Below, in pieces: positions 43,046 to 52,591 of a stretch of 64,000 nt of DNA. Made by a program: the position numbers and the translations under genes. Under the pieces are notes generated by a model. It made no database searches and was not told the DNA's origin. It was given only the letters and a program-made list of their open reading frames with translations. How positions within the stretch are numbered: the stretch's first letter is position 1; every line of letters begins with the position of its first letter. This DNA comes from CAG-826 sp964583155 (lineage in GTDB: Bacteria; Bacillota_I; Bacilli_A; RFN20; CAG-826), in assembly GCA_964583155.1 (NCBI GenBank), contig CAZOUY010000005.1, positions 25,141-89,140 of the forward strand, read 5' to 3'.

Positions 43046-46000
43046 AATCCCTCAAAAAAATAAAAATTATTAATTGGCATTATTTTTGGAATGAAACGAT
43101 CAATATCGAGCCCATCGTTTTTCTTACCGGCTTAAACGCCTCAGGTAAATCCACTTTAATCGATGCGATGCAGGTTATTCTTTTAGGCGATACCAGCGGT
43201 CGTTTCTTTAATAAAGCCGCCACTGAGAAATCGTCGAGAACCTTAAAGGGGTATCTAAGAGGTGAATTAGGCGATGCTGAAGACGGAGGCTTTAAATATC
43301 TTCGTAATGGAAGATTTACCTCTTATATCGCGATGGAATTCTATGATGATTATCATGATTCCTCCTTTACGTTAGGTATTGTTTTTGATTTATTCGCGGA
43401 TGGTAGTGAAGAGCATCGTTTCTTCTTATTGGAGGATAAAATCCCGGAAAATGAATTTGTGAGCAACAATGTTCCGATGGAATACAAGGCTCTTAATTCC
43501 TTCTTTAGCGAGACCTATCCGGGAAAGTTTAAATTCTTAGATTCCAATCGTCAATATCAAGATCTGCTGAAGCGCAAATTCGGCGGCTTGAAGGACAAGT
43601 ATTTCTCTCTTTTTAAAAAGGCGGTTTCCTTTTCGCCGATCACCAATATCGAGACCTTTATTACGGAATATGTCTGCGACGCTCAGACGAATATCAATAT
43701 CGATTCCATGCAGGCCAATATTTTGCAATACAAGAAATTGCAAACTGAGGCCATGGTCATGTCGATGCGGATTGAAAGATTGACAGCGATCGAGCAGGCA
43801 TACAAATCGTATCTTGAGCAAAAGGAAGCTCTCTCCTTATATAGCTATATTATCGAAAGAGCGGAATATCAAAACGATCTCAATCGGTTATCTTCATATA
43901 ATGAGCAGGTGAGCAGAGCTCAATCGCGCTTACAGGAAATCGATGAAGAAATATTGGATGTGGACGAAGAAATTCGCGAATTTTATCGAAAGAAGGAAAA
44001 ATTGACCTCCGATAAATTGACCTCCAACACTTATCGCTTGACCGATGAATTATGGGAAGAAAAGCGGAAAACCGAAGCTCAATTAGCGAGCTTATCCCGT
44101 GATATCCAAAGCGTTATCAATAATTTAGGCCATTACGCCGATTCCTATATTCTTAAGGCGACGGCCATGGTTGACCTTTTGCATCAATTTGATTACTCAA
44201 TAATGAGTAAAGATAACAAAGCGGAAATCGAAGAGCTCGAAAGCATCGCTTTGAAGGTCATCCGCTTATCAACGCAATTAAAGGATGAGCATTTAGTGCA
44301 TATTGAGCTTTTGACGACCTCCGTTTTAAATGAATGGCGCGAGAGTCTTAGCCATTTCAAAGCCCAGGTCAACGCTTTGAATATTTCGTTAGGAAAAACG
44401 ATTCATAGCCTTGAGCAAAAAACCGCCCTTCTTCGTCAACAGGAGGTCGATATGCGCAATGGCGGAAAATCCTATGAACGAAGCTTATCCTACATTCGAC
44501 AAGAATTAGCCGCGGAGCTTCGACGTCGACACGGACATGAGATTGAGGTTGCTATTTTTGCTGATTTAATCGATATCAAGACCCCATTATGGACCAATGC
44601 CATTGAAGGATTTTTGCATAACCAAAAATTCAATCTTTTCGTCGATCCGCAATACTATTTTGAAGCGCATGAAATCGTCCGTGATTTGATGAATAAAACG
44701 GGCTACTATATGACGACCTTGGTCGACCAAGCCAAAATCATCGAGCGTCGCTTTGTCGCCGAAAAGGGCTCTTTGGCGGAGGAAATTTCCACGGATCACG
44801 AGGGTGCACGTGGCTATACCAATTTCTTGATCGGCCATCTGAAAAAATGTCGGACGGTGCAGGAAGCCCGTGAGAGTGGCAATGGTATAACGGCCAATTG
44901 TGATCTATATCGTAATTTCGCTTTATCGACGCTTAACCCACGTTTCTATACACCGGCCTATATCGGTCGAAAAGTCGGTCAAGAGCAGATCGATGCGAAG
45001 CATCTTGAAGTGACCAATAATCAAAAATTATGTGAAGATTATCGTCAGCTTTATCGAATTGTCGGTGAGGCTAATGATTTAGAGGTGATCAACGCCTATG
45101 AAATTCAATCTTCCTTAGCGGTTCTTGAGAAAGCCGGCGATGTCCAAGGTCTCCATGAGACCCTTGATTACATTGAAAGCGAATTGGAAAAGCACGATCT
45201 TTCGCAAATTAAGACCTTTGATCAACGGATTCATGATATTGAAGAGGATATTAAAGGCTTGGAGAATGATCGATCGACGCTTTTTGAAGAGAAGGGTCGC
45301 CTTAATTCGCAAATCAAAGCTCTTCAAGAGGAAAAAATTCCAGAAGAGGAAGCGCGAGCCGAGGAAAGAAAGAAACGCTTGGAGGATAATTACGATGGCT
45401 TCTTTGTGGATGAAAAGGCCGCTCCGCTTTTCCAACAATTGCTATTGGAGAATAAGACGACTCTTGAGATCGTTTCGGAATATAAGGTTAAATTATCCAA
45501 GGCCCAATATTTGCAACAGAATTTTTATGCGGAATTGGTTAAATTGCGGAAGGACTATATTCGCGATTACCGTTTGAGCTATGATGCCGAAACCAAGGAC
45601 AATGATGTCTATGATCAAGAATTATTGGAAATGCGCGATGTCAAATTACCGCAATATCAAATAGCGATCACGGATGCCTATGAAAAGGCCACCAAGCAAT
45701 TCAAGGATGACTTTATCAATAAATTAAAAACGGCCATTGAGTCGGTCGAAACGCAAATTGATGAGCTTAATATCGCTTTGAGCGCATCGACCTTCGGAAA
45801 TGATTCTTATCGCTTTATTGTCCGGCCATCGCAGGAATATCGCCGCTATTACGATATGATTAAGGATGATCTGTTATTAGAAGTCGGGGAAGATGATTCG
45901 GCCTTTATCAATAAATACGAAGAAGTGATGAATGATCTCTTCCGTCAGATCGTCGATGTCGGCGAGCATGGTGATCGGCAAAGTGCCGTTTTGGCCAATG

Positions 46001-46425
46001 TTGAAAAATTTACGGATTATCGCTCCTATTTGGAATTCGATTTAATCGTGAAGAATCGTGATGGCGTGGAGCAACGCTTATCCAAGACCTTACGTAAGAA
46101 ATCGGGAGGCGAAACGCAGACGCCGTTCTACATTTCCGTTTTGGCTTCCTTTGCCCAGTTATATCGTGTTAACGAAAAAGGAGAGCTCGGCAATTCCTTC
46201 CGACTGATCATTTTCGATGAGGCCTTTTCTAAAATGGATCGAGGCCGTATTAAAGAATCGATTCGACTTCTCCGTAAATTTGGGCTTCAGGCCATTCTTT
46301 CAGCACCTTCTGATAAGGTCGCCGATATTTCGGAATTGGTGGATGAAACCCTTGTCGTTTTGCATGACAAAAATACGTCACGCGTGCGTCTATACGCGGA
46401 GGAACAAAAAATTACGAGTAAATAA
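43042..46425 (+). CDS. jetC: JetC-like (MksB/MukB-type) SMC ATPase
   Basis: This 1127-residue protein is the motor of the complex. Walker A is GLNASGKST (30-38) followed by the Q-loop (Gln44). Long coiled coils occupy about residues 270-410 and 690-950, interrupted by a hinge-like region. The C-terminal head has signature KSGGETQ (1020-1026), Walker B IIFDEAF (Asp1059-Glu1060) and D-loop SKMD. Length and motifs fit the JetC/MksB group, which is shorter than MukB. No JetD (DUF3322/DUF2220 Toprim nuclease) gene follows; glgC begins 65 bp later. Confidence 0.92.
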   Translation: MKSLKKIKIINWHYFWNETINIEPIVFLTGLNASGKSTLIDAMQVILLGDTSGRFFNKAATEKSSRTLKGYLRGELGDAEDGGFKYLRNGRFTSYIAMEFYDDYHDSSFTLGIVFDLFADGSEEHRFFLLEDKIPENEFVSNNVPMEYKALNSFFSETYPGKFKFLDSNRQYQDLLKRKFGGLKDKYFSLFKKAVSFSPITNIETFITEYVCDAQTNINIDSMQANILQYKKLQTEAMVMSMRIERLTAIEQAYKSYLEQKEALSLYSYIIERAEYQNDLNRLSSYNEQVSRAQSRLQEIDEEILDVDEEIREFYRKKEKLTSDKLTSNTYRLTDELWEEKRKTEAQLASLSRDIQSVINNLGHYADSYILKATAMVDLLHQFDYSIMSKDNKAEIEELESIALKVIRLSTQLKDEHLVHIELLTTSVLNEWRESLSHFKAQVNALNISLGKTIHSLEQKTALLRQQEVDMRNGGKSYERSLSYIRQELAAELRRRHGHEIEVAIFADLIDIKTPLWTNAIEGFLHNQKFNLFVDPQYYFEAHEIVRDLMNKTGYYMTTLVDQAKIIERRFVAEKGSLAEEISTDHEGARGYTNFLIGHLKKCRTVQEARESGNGITANCDLYRNFALSTLNPRFYTPAYIGRKVGQEQIDAKHLEVTNNQKLCEDYRQLYRIVGEANDLEVINAYEIQSSLAVLEKAGDVQGLHETLDYIESELEKHDLSQIKTFDQRIHDIEEDIKGLENDRSTLFEEKGRLNSQIKALQEEKIPEEEARAEERKKRLEDNYDGFFVDEKAAPLFQQLLLENKTTLEIVSEYKVKLSKAQYLQQNFYAELVKLRKDYIRDYRLSYDAETKDNDVYDQELLEMRDVKLPQYQIAITDAYEKATKQFKDDFINKLKTAIESVETQIDELNIALSASTFGNDSYRFIVRPSQEYRRYYDMIKDDLLLEVGEDDSAFINKYEEVMNDLFRQIVDVGEHGDRQSAVLANVEKFTDYRSYLEFDLIVKNRDGVEQRLSKTLRKKSGGETQTPFYISVLASFAQLYRVNEKGELGNSFRLIIFDEAFSKMDRGRIKESIRLLRKFGLQAILSAPSDKVADISELVDETLVVLHDKNTSRVRLYAEEQKITSK

Positions 46426-46429
46426 TTTA

Positions 46430-46460
46430 AAAACGCCGGTCCTTTTTTGGTCGGCGTTTC
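46430..46460 (+). terminator. Probable terminator of the jet operon
   Basis: AAACGCCG (46431-46438) pairs with CGGCGTTT (46452-46459), extended by a C-C/G-G pair past a mismatch. The T-tail after the stem is short. Confidence 0.65.
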
Positions 46461-46490
46461 TAAGTTCATTATAAAATTTAAGGAGGCATT

Positions 46491-47609
46491 ATGAAAAAAG
46501 AGATTGTGGCAATGTTATTGGCAGGAGGCAAGGGAACGCGTCTTGAATCCCTGACGCGGAAAATTGCTAAGCCGGCGGTCAGCTATGGAGGCAAATATCG
46601 TATCATCGATTTTCCTTTATCGAATTGCGCCAATTCGGGGATCGATACCGTGGGCGTCTTAACTCAATACGAATCGGTTGAACTCAACAACTATATCGGC
46701 GATGGAAAAAAATGGGGGCTTGATGGTATTCATTCCTTGATTTCCTTATTACCGGCCCGGCAAACGGAAGAGGGAGCGACTTGGTATCGCGGAACCGCCG
46801 ATGCGATCTTTCAAAATCTTGATTTTTTGGATGAAGTTAATCCCGAATATGTTTTGATTCTCTCGGGTGATCATATCTACAAAATGAACTATCAGGTGAT
46901 GCTTGATTTTCATAAACGAAAGAACGCTGATGCGACCGTTTCCGTCATCTCAGTCGCGAAAGAAGAGGCTTCGCGCTTCGGTATTATGAATGTTGATGAG
47001 GAAGGGCGGATTGTGGAGTTTGAAGAGAAGCCGAAAAAGCCTAAATCGACTTTAGCGTCGATGGGTATTTATATTTTCAATTATAAAATTTTACGCGATG
47101 TCTTAACGCGTGATTCCAAGGATGAAGCCTCAGCCCATGATTTTGGGAAAAACATCATTCCTTATTTATTGGCTAAAAAGAAGGCCTTGTTCGCGTATCG
47201 CTTTGAAGGCTATTGGCGGGATGTTGGAACGATCGATTCCTTATGGAAGGCCAACATGGATTTACTTAATAATGATGAGTATATCGATTTATACAGCTAT
47301 AGCGATGATTTAAAAATTTTCTCAGAGGATACGAAGAGTGTTCCTCAATATGTTGGAAAAATGGCGATGGTTAAGGAAAGCCTCATTAATCAAGGGGCCA
47401 TCGTATTAGGAAAAGTCGTTCACTCGGTGATTTCGAATGAAACCCTCATTGAAGAAGGGGCGGAAGTATATAATTCGGTGATCATGCCGGGCGCGATTAT
47501 TCGTAAAGGCGCGCGGATTTATCGGGCGATAGTCGCGAACAATGTCGAAGTTGAAAGCGATCGCGTGATCAATGAAAACGGAACCAAGACGGTTTTGGTT
47601 TCAAAATAG
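46491..47609 (+). CDS. glgC: Glucose-1-phosphate adenylyltransferase, catalytic subunit
   Basis: GlgC makes ADP-glucose from ATP and glucose-1-phosphate, the first committed step of glycogen synthesis. The nucleotidyltransferase domain starts AMLLAGGKGTRLESLTRK and contains GTADAIFQNLDFL, SGDHIYKMNY and FEEKPKKP; a left-handed beta-helix C-terminus follows. The length of 372 is normal. AAGGAGG precedes the ATG. It leads a glgC-glgD-glgA operon; glgB and glgP are not in the window. Confidence 0.96.
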   Translation: MKKEIVAMLLAGGKGTRLESLTRKIAKPAVSYGGKYRIIDFPLSNCANSGIDTVGVLTQYESVELNNYIGDGKKWGLDGIHSLISLLPARQTEEGATWYRGTADAIFQNLDFLDEVNPEYVLILSGDHIYKMNYQVMLDFHKRKNADATVSVISVAKEEASRFGIMNVDEEGRIVEFEEKPKKPKSTLASMGIYIFNYKILRDVLTRDSKDEASAHDFGKNIIPYLLAKKKALFAYRFEGYWRDVGTIDSLWKANMDLLNNDEYIDLYSYSDDLKIFSEDTKSVPQYVGKMAMVKESLINQGAIVLGKVVHSVISNETLIEEGAEVYNSVIMPGAIIRKGARIYRAIVANNVEVESDRVINENGTKTVLVSK

Positions 47610-47622
47610 GAGGGAAAGATAT

Positions 47623-48732
47623 ATGCGTAGAGTAATCGGATTTTGTAATCTTCATAATTCTCCTTCCTTAGGAGATTTAACTTCATCGCGGCCTTTAGCG
47701 TCAACTTCCTTTTTAGGCCGCTATGCCTTTATCGATTTTGTTTTGTCGAACTTTGCCAATTCCGGTGTCGATGAAGTCGGCATTTTGGCGCGCGATCATA
47801 TTCGCTCCATCAACAAGCATTTAGGCTCGTTTAATTCGTGGAGCATCAATACCAAGACGGGATCACGTATCATCATGCAAAATGAACAGTATTCTCCGAC
47901 ATCGCGATATAATCATGATCTGAATAATATTCGGAATAACGATTGGTTTTTATATCAATCGAAGGCTGATTATGTGGTGATCGCTCCGGTGCATTTCGTA
48001 ATGTCGATCGACTATCGGAGGGTGATTGAGGCGCATATTGCTTCGGGTGCGGATGTGACCTTAGTGTATACGAAGGCATTAGACGCCCGCCATCATTTTA
48101 TCGGCTGTAGCCGCGTCAAATTATGCAACAACCGTGTTGCGCATTTAAGTCAAAATCGCGGAGAAACTGATCAAGCGGATATCTCTTTAGAAACTTATGT
48201 GATGAGCAAAGAGATGCTAGATAAAATTCTTCATGATGTCGCGACGATATCGAGCGTGTTTTCCTTAAATGATTATATTTCCTATCGGTGCAACAATATA
48301 AATGTCCAAGCCTATGAGCATCAGGGCTACGTTCGGTGCTTTGATAGCCTTAATCATTATTTGGAATATTCTCTCGATTTATTGAATTATTCGACGAGAC
48401 AGCAGCTCTTTTTACCCGATTGGCCCATCTATACGGTGACACATGATACGCCACCGACAAAATATGGGCATAATGCTGATGTCCAAAACTCCTTCATCGC
48501 CAATGGAGCCATCATCGATGGCACCGTCAAGGGCTCGATTCTTTCACGGTCGGTGGTCATCCGCGAAGGAGCCCAAATTCGGAATTCCATTATATTGACA
48601 GATACGATCGTGACCAGCGACATCGAGCTTGACTATTGCATAATCGATAAATATGCGCGGGTGATTCATGTAAAAGAACTAAAGGGAAGTAAAGATGAGC
48701 CCTTATATGTCAAGCAAGGAGATGTTTTATAA
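47623..48732 (+). CDS. glgD: Glucose-1-phosphate adenylyltransferase, GlgD regulatory subunit
   Basis: GlgD is a GlgC paralogue that forms a heterotetramer with it and is usually non-catalytic or regulatory in Bacillota. The N-terminal G-rich nucleotide loop is replaced by GFCNLHNSPSLGDLTSSRPLAS, and the substrate motifs of GlgC are altered, as expected for GlgD. Start ATG 47623 has AGGAGG; the longer open frame from 47572 overlaps glgC. It overlaps glgA by one base. Confidence 0.93.
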   Translation: MRRVIGFCNLHNSPSLGDLTSSRPLASTSFLGRYAFIDFVLSNFANSGVDEVGILARDHIRSINKHLGSFNSWSINTKTGSRIIMQNEQYSPTSRYNHDLNNIRNNDWFLYQSKADYVVIAPVHFVMSIDYRRVIEAHIASGADVTLVYTKALDARHHFIGCSRVKLCNNRVAHLSQNRGETDQADISLETYVMSKEMLDKILHDVATISSVFSLNDYISYRCNNINVQAYEHQGYVRCFDSLNHYLEYSLDLLNYSTRQQLFLPDWPIYTVTHDTPPTKYGHNADVQNSFIANGAIIDGTVKGSILSRSVVIREGAQIRNSIILTDTIVTSDIELDYCIIDKYARVIHVKELKGSKDEPLYVKQGDVL

Positions 48733-50165
48733 TGAAAATTTTAATGGCCGCTAGCGAAGCGACACCATTAGCCAAAACCGGTGGCTTGGCGGATGTTGTT
48801 CATGCCCTATCGCGCGAATTGGTGGAGCTGAAGCATGAGGTGGTAATCGTTTTACCATACTATAATACGATTCGTGAAAGGATAACACATCATGTGGAAT
48901 TGGTGGGTGAGTTTCCAGTCTATCTTTCCTGGCGCAATCAAAGGTGTCAAGTATATCGGACACTAATTGATGGTATTACCTATTATTTATTGTCCAATCA
49001 TCAATATTTCGGACGTCAAAATTTATATGGCTACGATGATGATCAGGAGCGCTTTGCTTTCTTCACTTTGGCCATTCGCAATTTGATGAAAGAGGTGGAC
49101 TTTGCTCCCGATATCATTCACTGTCATGATTGGCAGGTGGGGATGCTCCCGGTCTTAATTAAGGAGCAAAATCAAAATGATGAATTCTTTCAAAACACAA
49201 AATTCGTTTTAACGATCCATAATCCGGCCTTTCAAGGCATCTGTTCTCCGGGCGTTTTAAGCGATTATTATTCGTTGGATTATCGCTTATATGAGCAAGG
49301 CAATGTTCGTTTTAACGGCCAAGTGTCCACTTTAAAAGCGGGTATTATCTATGCGGATAAAATCACGACCGTTTCATCGACACACGCGCAAGAGCTTTTA
49401 ACCTCCGAAGGCGGGCATGGCTTAGAAAGCGTGATGAAGCTACGACAAAACGATTTTATCGGGATTCTTAATGGCATCGATTATCAAGAATTCGATCCTA
49501 ATCACGATGAATATCTGGCCATGACCTTCAATAAAAAGACCTTTACCAAAGGGAAGGAGATCAATAAGGCTTTCCTTTTGAAGAAGTTTCATCTTGAAGA
49601 TAAGGGGCAACCGCTTTTTGGGATTGTTTCTCGCCTTACGAGTCAAAAGGGGCTGGATCTGGTGCTTTATTCGGCCCGTGCGCTCTTGGAAATGGGCGCC
49701 AATTTGGTTATTTTAGGGTCAGGAGAAACGATGTATGAGCAAGAATTTGAGAATATTAGACGGGAATATCCTTCGCAGATGGCGTTATATATCGGATATA
49801 GTGATGAATTGGCCCACCAAATATATGCGGGAACCGATGTTTTCTTGATGCCAAGCCTATTTGAACCATGCGGTATCGGTCAATTGATCGCTTTGCGCTA
49901 TGGCGCATTACCGCTCGTAAGAATGACCGGTGGTTTGAACGATACGGTCACGCCCTATGTTCTCGATAATCGCGAGGTCGCCAATGGCTTTGGTTTCTAT
50001 CAATACGATGCCCAAGCGCTCTTTGATACGATAAAATGGGCACTTCATTGCTTTGAGGATCCAAGTCTAATCAGCACTCTAAGGAAAAATGCTTTAGCGG
50101 CGAATAATGATTGGCGGAAGTCGGCGGAAGCCTATGTCATGGTCTATCGTTCCTGCAAAGATTAG
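48732..50165 (+). CDS. glgA: Glycogen synthase
   Basis: GlgA (GT5, ADP-glucose type) extends alpha-1,4-glucan. The KTGGLADVV loop that binds ADP-glucose lies near the N-terminus, and the C-terminal GT-B lobe has GIVSRLTSQKGLDL and LMPSLFEPCGIGQLIALRYG. Length is 477. It is coupled to glgD by a one-base overlap. Its last 29 bases overlap the convergent amidotransferase gene, and no terminator separates the two. Confidence 0.96.
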   Translation: MKILMAASEATPLAKTGGLADVVHALSRELVELKHEVVIVLPYYNTIRERITHHVELVGEFPVYLSWRNQRCQVYRTLIDGITYYLLSNHQYFGRQNLYGYDDDQERFAFFTLAIRNLMKEVDFAPDIIHCHDWQVGMLPVLIKEQNQNDEFFQNTKFVLTIHNPAFQGICSPGVLSDYYSLDYRLYEQGNVRFNGQVSTLKAGIIYADKITTVSSTHAQELLTSEGGHGLESVMKLRQNDFIGILNGIDYQEFDPNHDEYLAMTFNKKTFTKGKEINKAFLLKKFHLEDKGQPLFGIVSRLTSQKGLDLVLYSARALLEMGANLVILGSGETMYEQEFENIRREYPSQMALYIGYSDELAHQIYAGTDVFLMPSLFEPCGIGQLIALRYGALPLVRMTGGLNDTVTPYVLDNREVANGFGFYQYDAQALFDTIKWALHCFEDPSLISTLRKNALAANNDWRKSAEAYVMVYRSCKD

Positions 50166-50760
50166 CGAAGAATAAAAAAATATTTAAAGGATCATTGAGT
50201 TCAGGATGATATTGAACGGCAATGATCTTTTTTTCGTGGTCATAAATTCCTTCAATGATTCCGTCCTCGCTAATAAGAAAGGGCTCCATATTAGGGGCGA
50301 TTTGATCGATGGCCTGATGATGAAAGGAATTGATGGTGATCTTTTTCTTAGAAGATAAGATCTTGAGGCTATTAGTGGCCGGATGAGACGTATTTTGATG
50401 ATGCTCGATATTTTGAAACAAAGTTCCGTGGAAATAGACGTTCAGAATCTGAATTCCGCGGCACACTCCTAAAATCGGGATTTGGCACTTTATAGCGTAT
50501 GTAATCGCCTGATATTCTAGTTCATCTAATTCATCATTTACGTGACTAATTGAAGCTGGGATTTGGTGATAGCGACGAGGATTAACATCGATGCCGCCGG
50601 GAAGGAAAAGACCCTGACATTTGCTGATCAAAATCATATTTTCTTTCGTCAGGTATAGAGGTATCATTTGAAAATTGATGAGGGCCTCTTCATAGCGTTT
50701 TTTTATTTCATACACATCATCCTTGATCCGCAAGGGCACGGCGATAATTATTTTTTTCAT
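50137..50760 (-). CDS. Class I glutamine amidotransferase-like hydrolase (peptidase C26, PuuD-type)
   Basis: The 207-residue protein has the class I amidotransferase triad: Cys100 in ILGVCRGIQIL, His185 and Glu187 in VQYHPEL. It also has FLPGGIDVNPRRY, characteristic of the C26 gamma-glutamyl hydrolase group, which includes PuuD (gamma-glutamyl-GABA hydrolase). It is somewhat shorter than PuuD. No putrescine-pathway neighbours are present, so the substrate is unclear. Confidence 0.85.
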   Translation of the reverse strand: MKKIIIAVPLRIKDDVYEIKKRYEEALINFQMIPLYLTKENMILISKCQGLFLPGGIDVNPRRYHQIPASISHVNDELDELEYQAITYAIKCQIPILGVCRGIQILNVYFHGTLFQNIEHHQNTSHPATNSLKILSSKKKITINSFHHQAIDQIAPNMEPFLISEDGIIEGIYDHEKKIIAVQYHPELNDPLNIFLFFANLCRNDRP

Positions 50761-50861
50761 AGGTCAACCTCAAAATTAATATATGTGGGCCTCCTAAAAA
50801 ATACGATTCTTATTTCTATCTTTTTATCCTGCATCATAGAATGAAGCGAGTAGGTGAAAAT

Positions 50862-51875
50862 ATGAAAAAAAAGTGGAAAGTAGCAATTGTTGGTGGTCAT
50901 GGTTTAGTGGCCAAAAGTATTATTCAAGATTTATTCGATCAGGAATTTCCTATGGAAAGCTTGACGCTCTATGGGTCGAAAGAGAATGCCCAAACGCCGA
51001 TTCAAATCCTAAAAGAAATCTATCCGATCATTGCGCTAAGCCATGAGACCATCAAGCCATTTGACTTGGTCTTTTTTAGTGGCAACGAGCATATTGCTGA
51101 AGAATATGCACAAGGTTTTATCGAAAAAGGGGCTATTGTGATCGATAATTCCAGCTTTTTTAGGATGAATCCCGAGGTTCCTTTAGTGATTCCGGAAATC
51201 AATAGCGAAGATTTATTGGATGGTAAAATGCTTTTTAGTAATCCAAATTGTACGACGATCATGATCCTTTTAGCCTTAAAGGCCCTCCATGAGCATTATG
51301 AACTAGAAAAAGTATTTATTACATCGTATCAATCAGCCTCCGGTGCGGGCAAAGAGGCCTTAAAAGAGTTTCATGAGGAACAAAAGGATCCGCGCTATAT
51401 CGCTAAAATTTTACCAAGCGCGAACGCTACTAAAAAGATCTTATTCGATAATATTCTTCCCGTCGTTGATAGCTTTTTAGACAATGGCTATACGCGTGAA
51501 GAGATGAAAATTCGAGCGGAAATGCAAAAAATATTCCATAATAACCAGCTGGATATCAATGCAACCTGCGTACGGGTTCCGACGACGATTGGTCATGGCG
51601 CCAGTATCGTCGCCCAGTTTAAAGAAAAGGTCGATGTAAATGAAGCATTAAAGCTTTGGCGTGACTTACCATATTTGAAGGTCTTTGTTGATCCGAATTA
51701 TCCAAGCTTACTCGAAGTGCGGCATAAGCCCATCGTGGCCGTTGGGCGCTTACGGGCCGATCTCGATTGTGAATATACTTTAAGCTTTTTTGTGACGAGC
51801 GATAATCTCATCAGAGGTGCGAGCTATAATGCGGTCAAAATGGCCTTTAAGCTTTGGGAGCTGAGACAGCAATGA
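50862..51875 (+). CDS. asd: Aspartate-semialdehyde dehydrogenase
   Basis: Asd reduces aspartyl phosphate to the semialdehyde, the branch point for lysine/diaminopimelate, threonine and methionine. The NADP loop is VAIVGGHGLVAKS, the catalytic cysteine is Cys130 in SNPNCTT, and SASGAGKEAL follows. ATG 50862 is preferred because AGGTG lies six bases upstream; ATG 50841 would add seven residues. First of three coupled genes, asd-dapF-aminotransferase. No lysine riboswitch fits in the short upstream gap. Confidence 0.93.
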   Translation: MKKKWKVAIVGGHGLVAKSIIQDLFDQEFPMESLTLYGSKENAQTPIQILKEIYPIIALSHETIKPFDLVFFSGNEHIAEEYAQGFIEKGAIVIDNSSFFRMNPEVPLVIPEINSEDLLDGKMLFSNPNCTTIMILLALKALHEHYELEKVFITSYQSASGAGKEALKEFHEEQKDPRYIAKILPSANATKKILFDNILPVVDSFLDNGYTREEMKIRAEMQKIFHNNQLDINATCVRVPTTIGHGASIVAQFKEKVDVNEALKLWRDLPYLKVFVDPNYPSLLEVRHKPIVAVGRLRADLDCEYTLSFFVTSDNLIRGASYNAVKMAFKLWELRQQ

Positions 51876-52591
51876 TTTTTTGGAAATATGAATCGGCGGG
51901 CAATGACTTTTTGCTATTTGAGAATCAGCGCCTGGCTTCAAAAAAAATCATCACCCTCTGCGATCGACATTATGGCTTTGGCGCGGATGGCGTTTTATTG
52001 CTTCAAGAAGGCGGTGAAGGAAAATGGCGGTTAGAGGTATATAACGCAGATGGAAGCAAAGCGCAGATGTGCGGTAATGGCCTGAAGATAGTAGCCTATC
52101 ATTTGCATCGAAGGTTCAGTCATCAAACGCATTTCATCATCCGCTTAAACAAACGCGAATATCCCGTATATGCTTCTTTAAAAAAAGTGCAGATTGCCGT
52201 TCATTTTCCGAAAATGATCGCGCAAAATGATGACGCGGTCGTGTATAATGTCGGCAATATTCATCGCCTTTTTCAGCGACCCTTTGATAATTTAACGCAA
52301 GAAACTATCGCTAAGAATCATCCTAATGAAAATATCTCCTTCTATCAAATGATCAAGGAAAATGAGGTGCGCCTTTTAACATATGAAAGAGGAGTCAGCT
52401 TTACCCTTTCTTGTGGTAGCGCCTCTTTGGCGGTGGCGATGCATCTTTTATCGTCAAATGAAAGGATAAAAATGCTAACCATTCATACGGATGGTGGGAT
52501 ATATCATGTTTTTAAAAAGAATCATCATTTAGTGATCGATGGTAAGGTGCACTATATCGGCAAAGGAGAAATAGGTCATGAGATTTCGTGA
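51872..52591 (+). CDS. dapF: Diaminopimelate epimerase
   Basis: DapF converts LL- to meso-diaminopimelate for peptidoglycan and lysine. It begins MIFWKYESAGNDFLLFE, the family start. The two catalytic cysteines are Cys67 (AQMCGNG) and Cys191 (LSCGSAS). At 239 residues it is shorter than typical DapF (about 270). ATG 51872 overlaps the asd stop by four bases (ATGA). An upstream in-frame start at 51854 is rejected on family alignment. Confidence 0.9.
   Translation: MIFWKYESAGNDFLLFENQRLASKKIITLCDRHYGFGADGVLLLQEGGEGKWRLEVYNADGSKAQMCGNGLKIVAYHLHRRFSHQTHFIIRLNKREYPVYASLKKVQIAVHFPKMIAQNDDAVVYNVGNIHRLFQRPFDNLTQETIAKNHPNENISFYQMIKENEVRLLTYERGVSFTLSCGSASLAVAMHLLSSNERIKMLTIHTDGGIYHVFKKNHHLVIDGKVHYIGKGEIGHEIS

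Noticed and set aside
45125..45577. 150-codon plus-strand frame inside jetC
   Set aside because: It is an out-of-frame shadow of coiled-coil coding sequence, very rich in Arg and Lys, without a ribosome binding site.
46447..46475. TTGGTC-17-TATAAA as glgC promoter
   Set aside because: The start point would fall on the ribosome binding site, leaving no usable leader.
50761..50861. Lysine riboswitch before asd
   Set aside because: The gap is about 100 bp, too short for the lysine aptamer plus expression platform, and no L-box core is seen.
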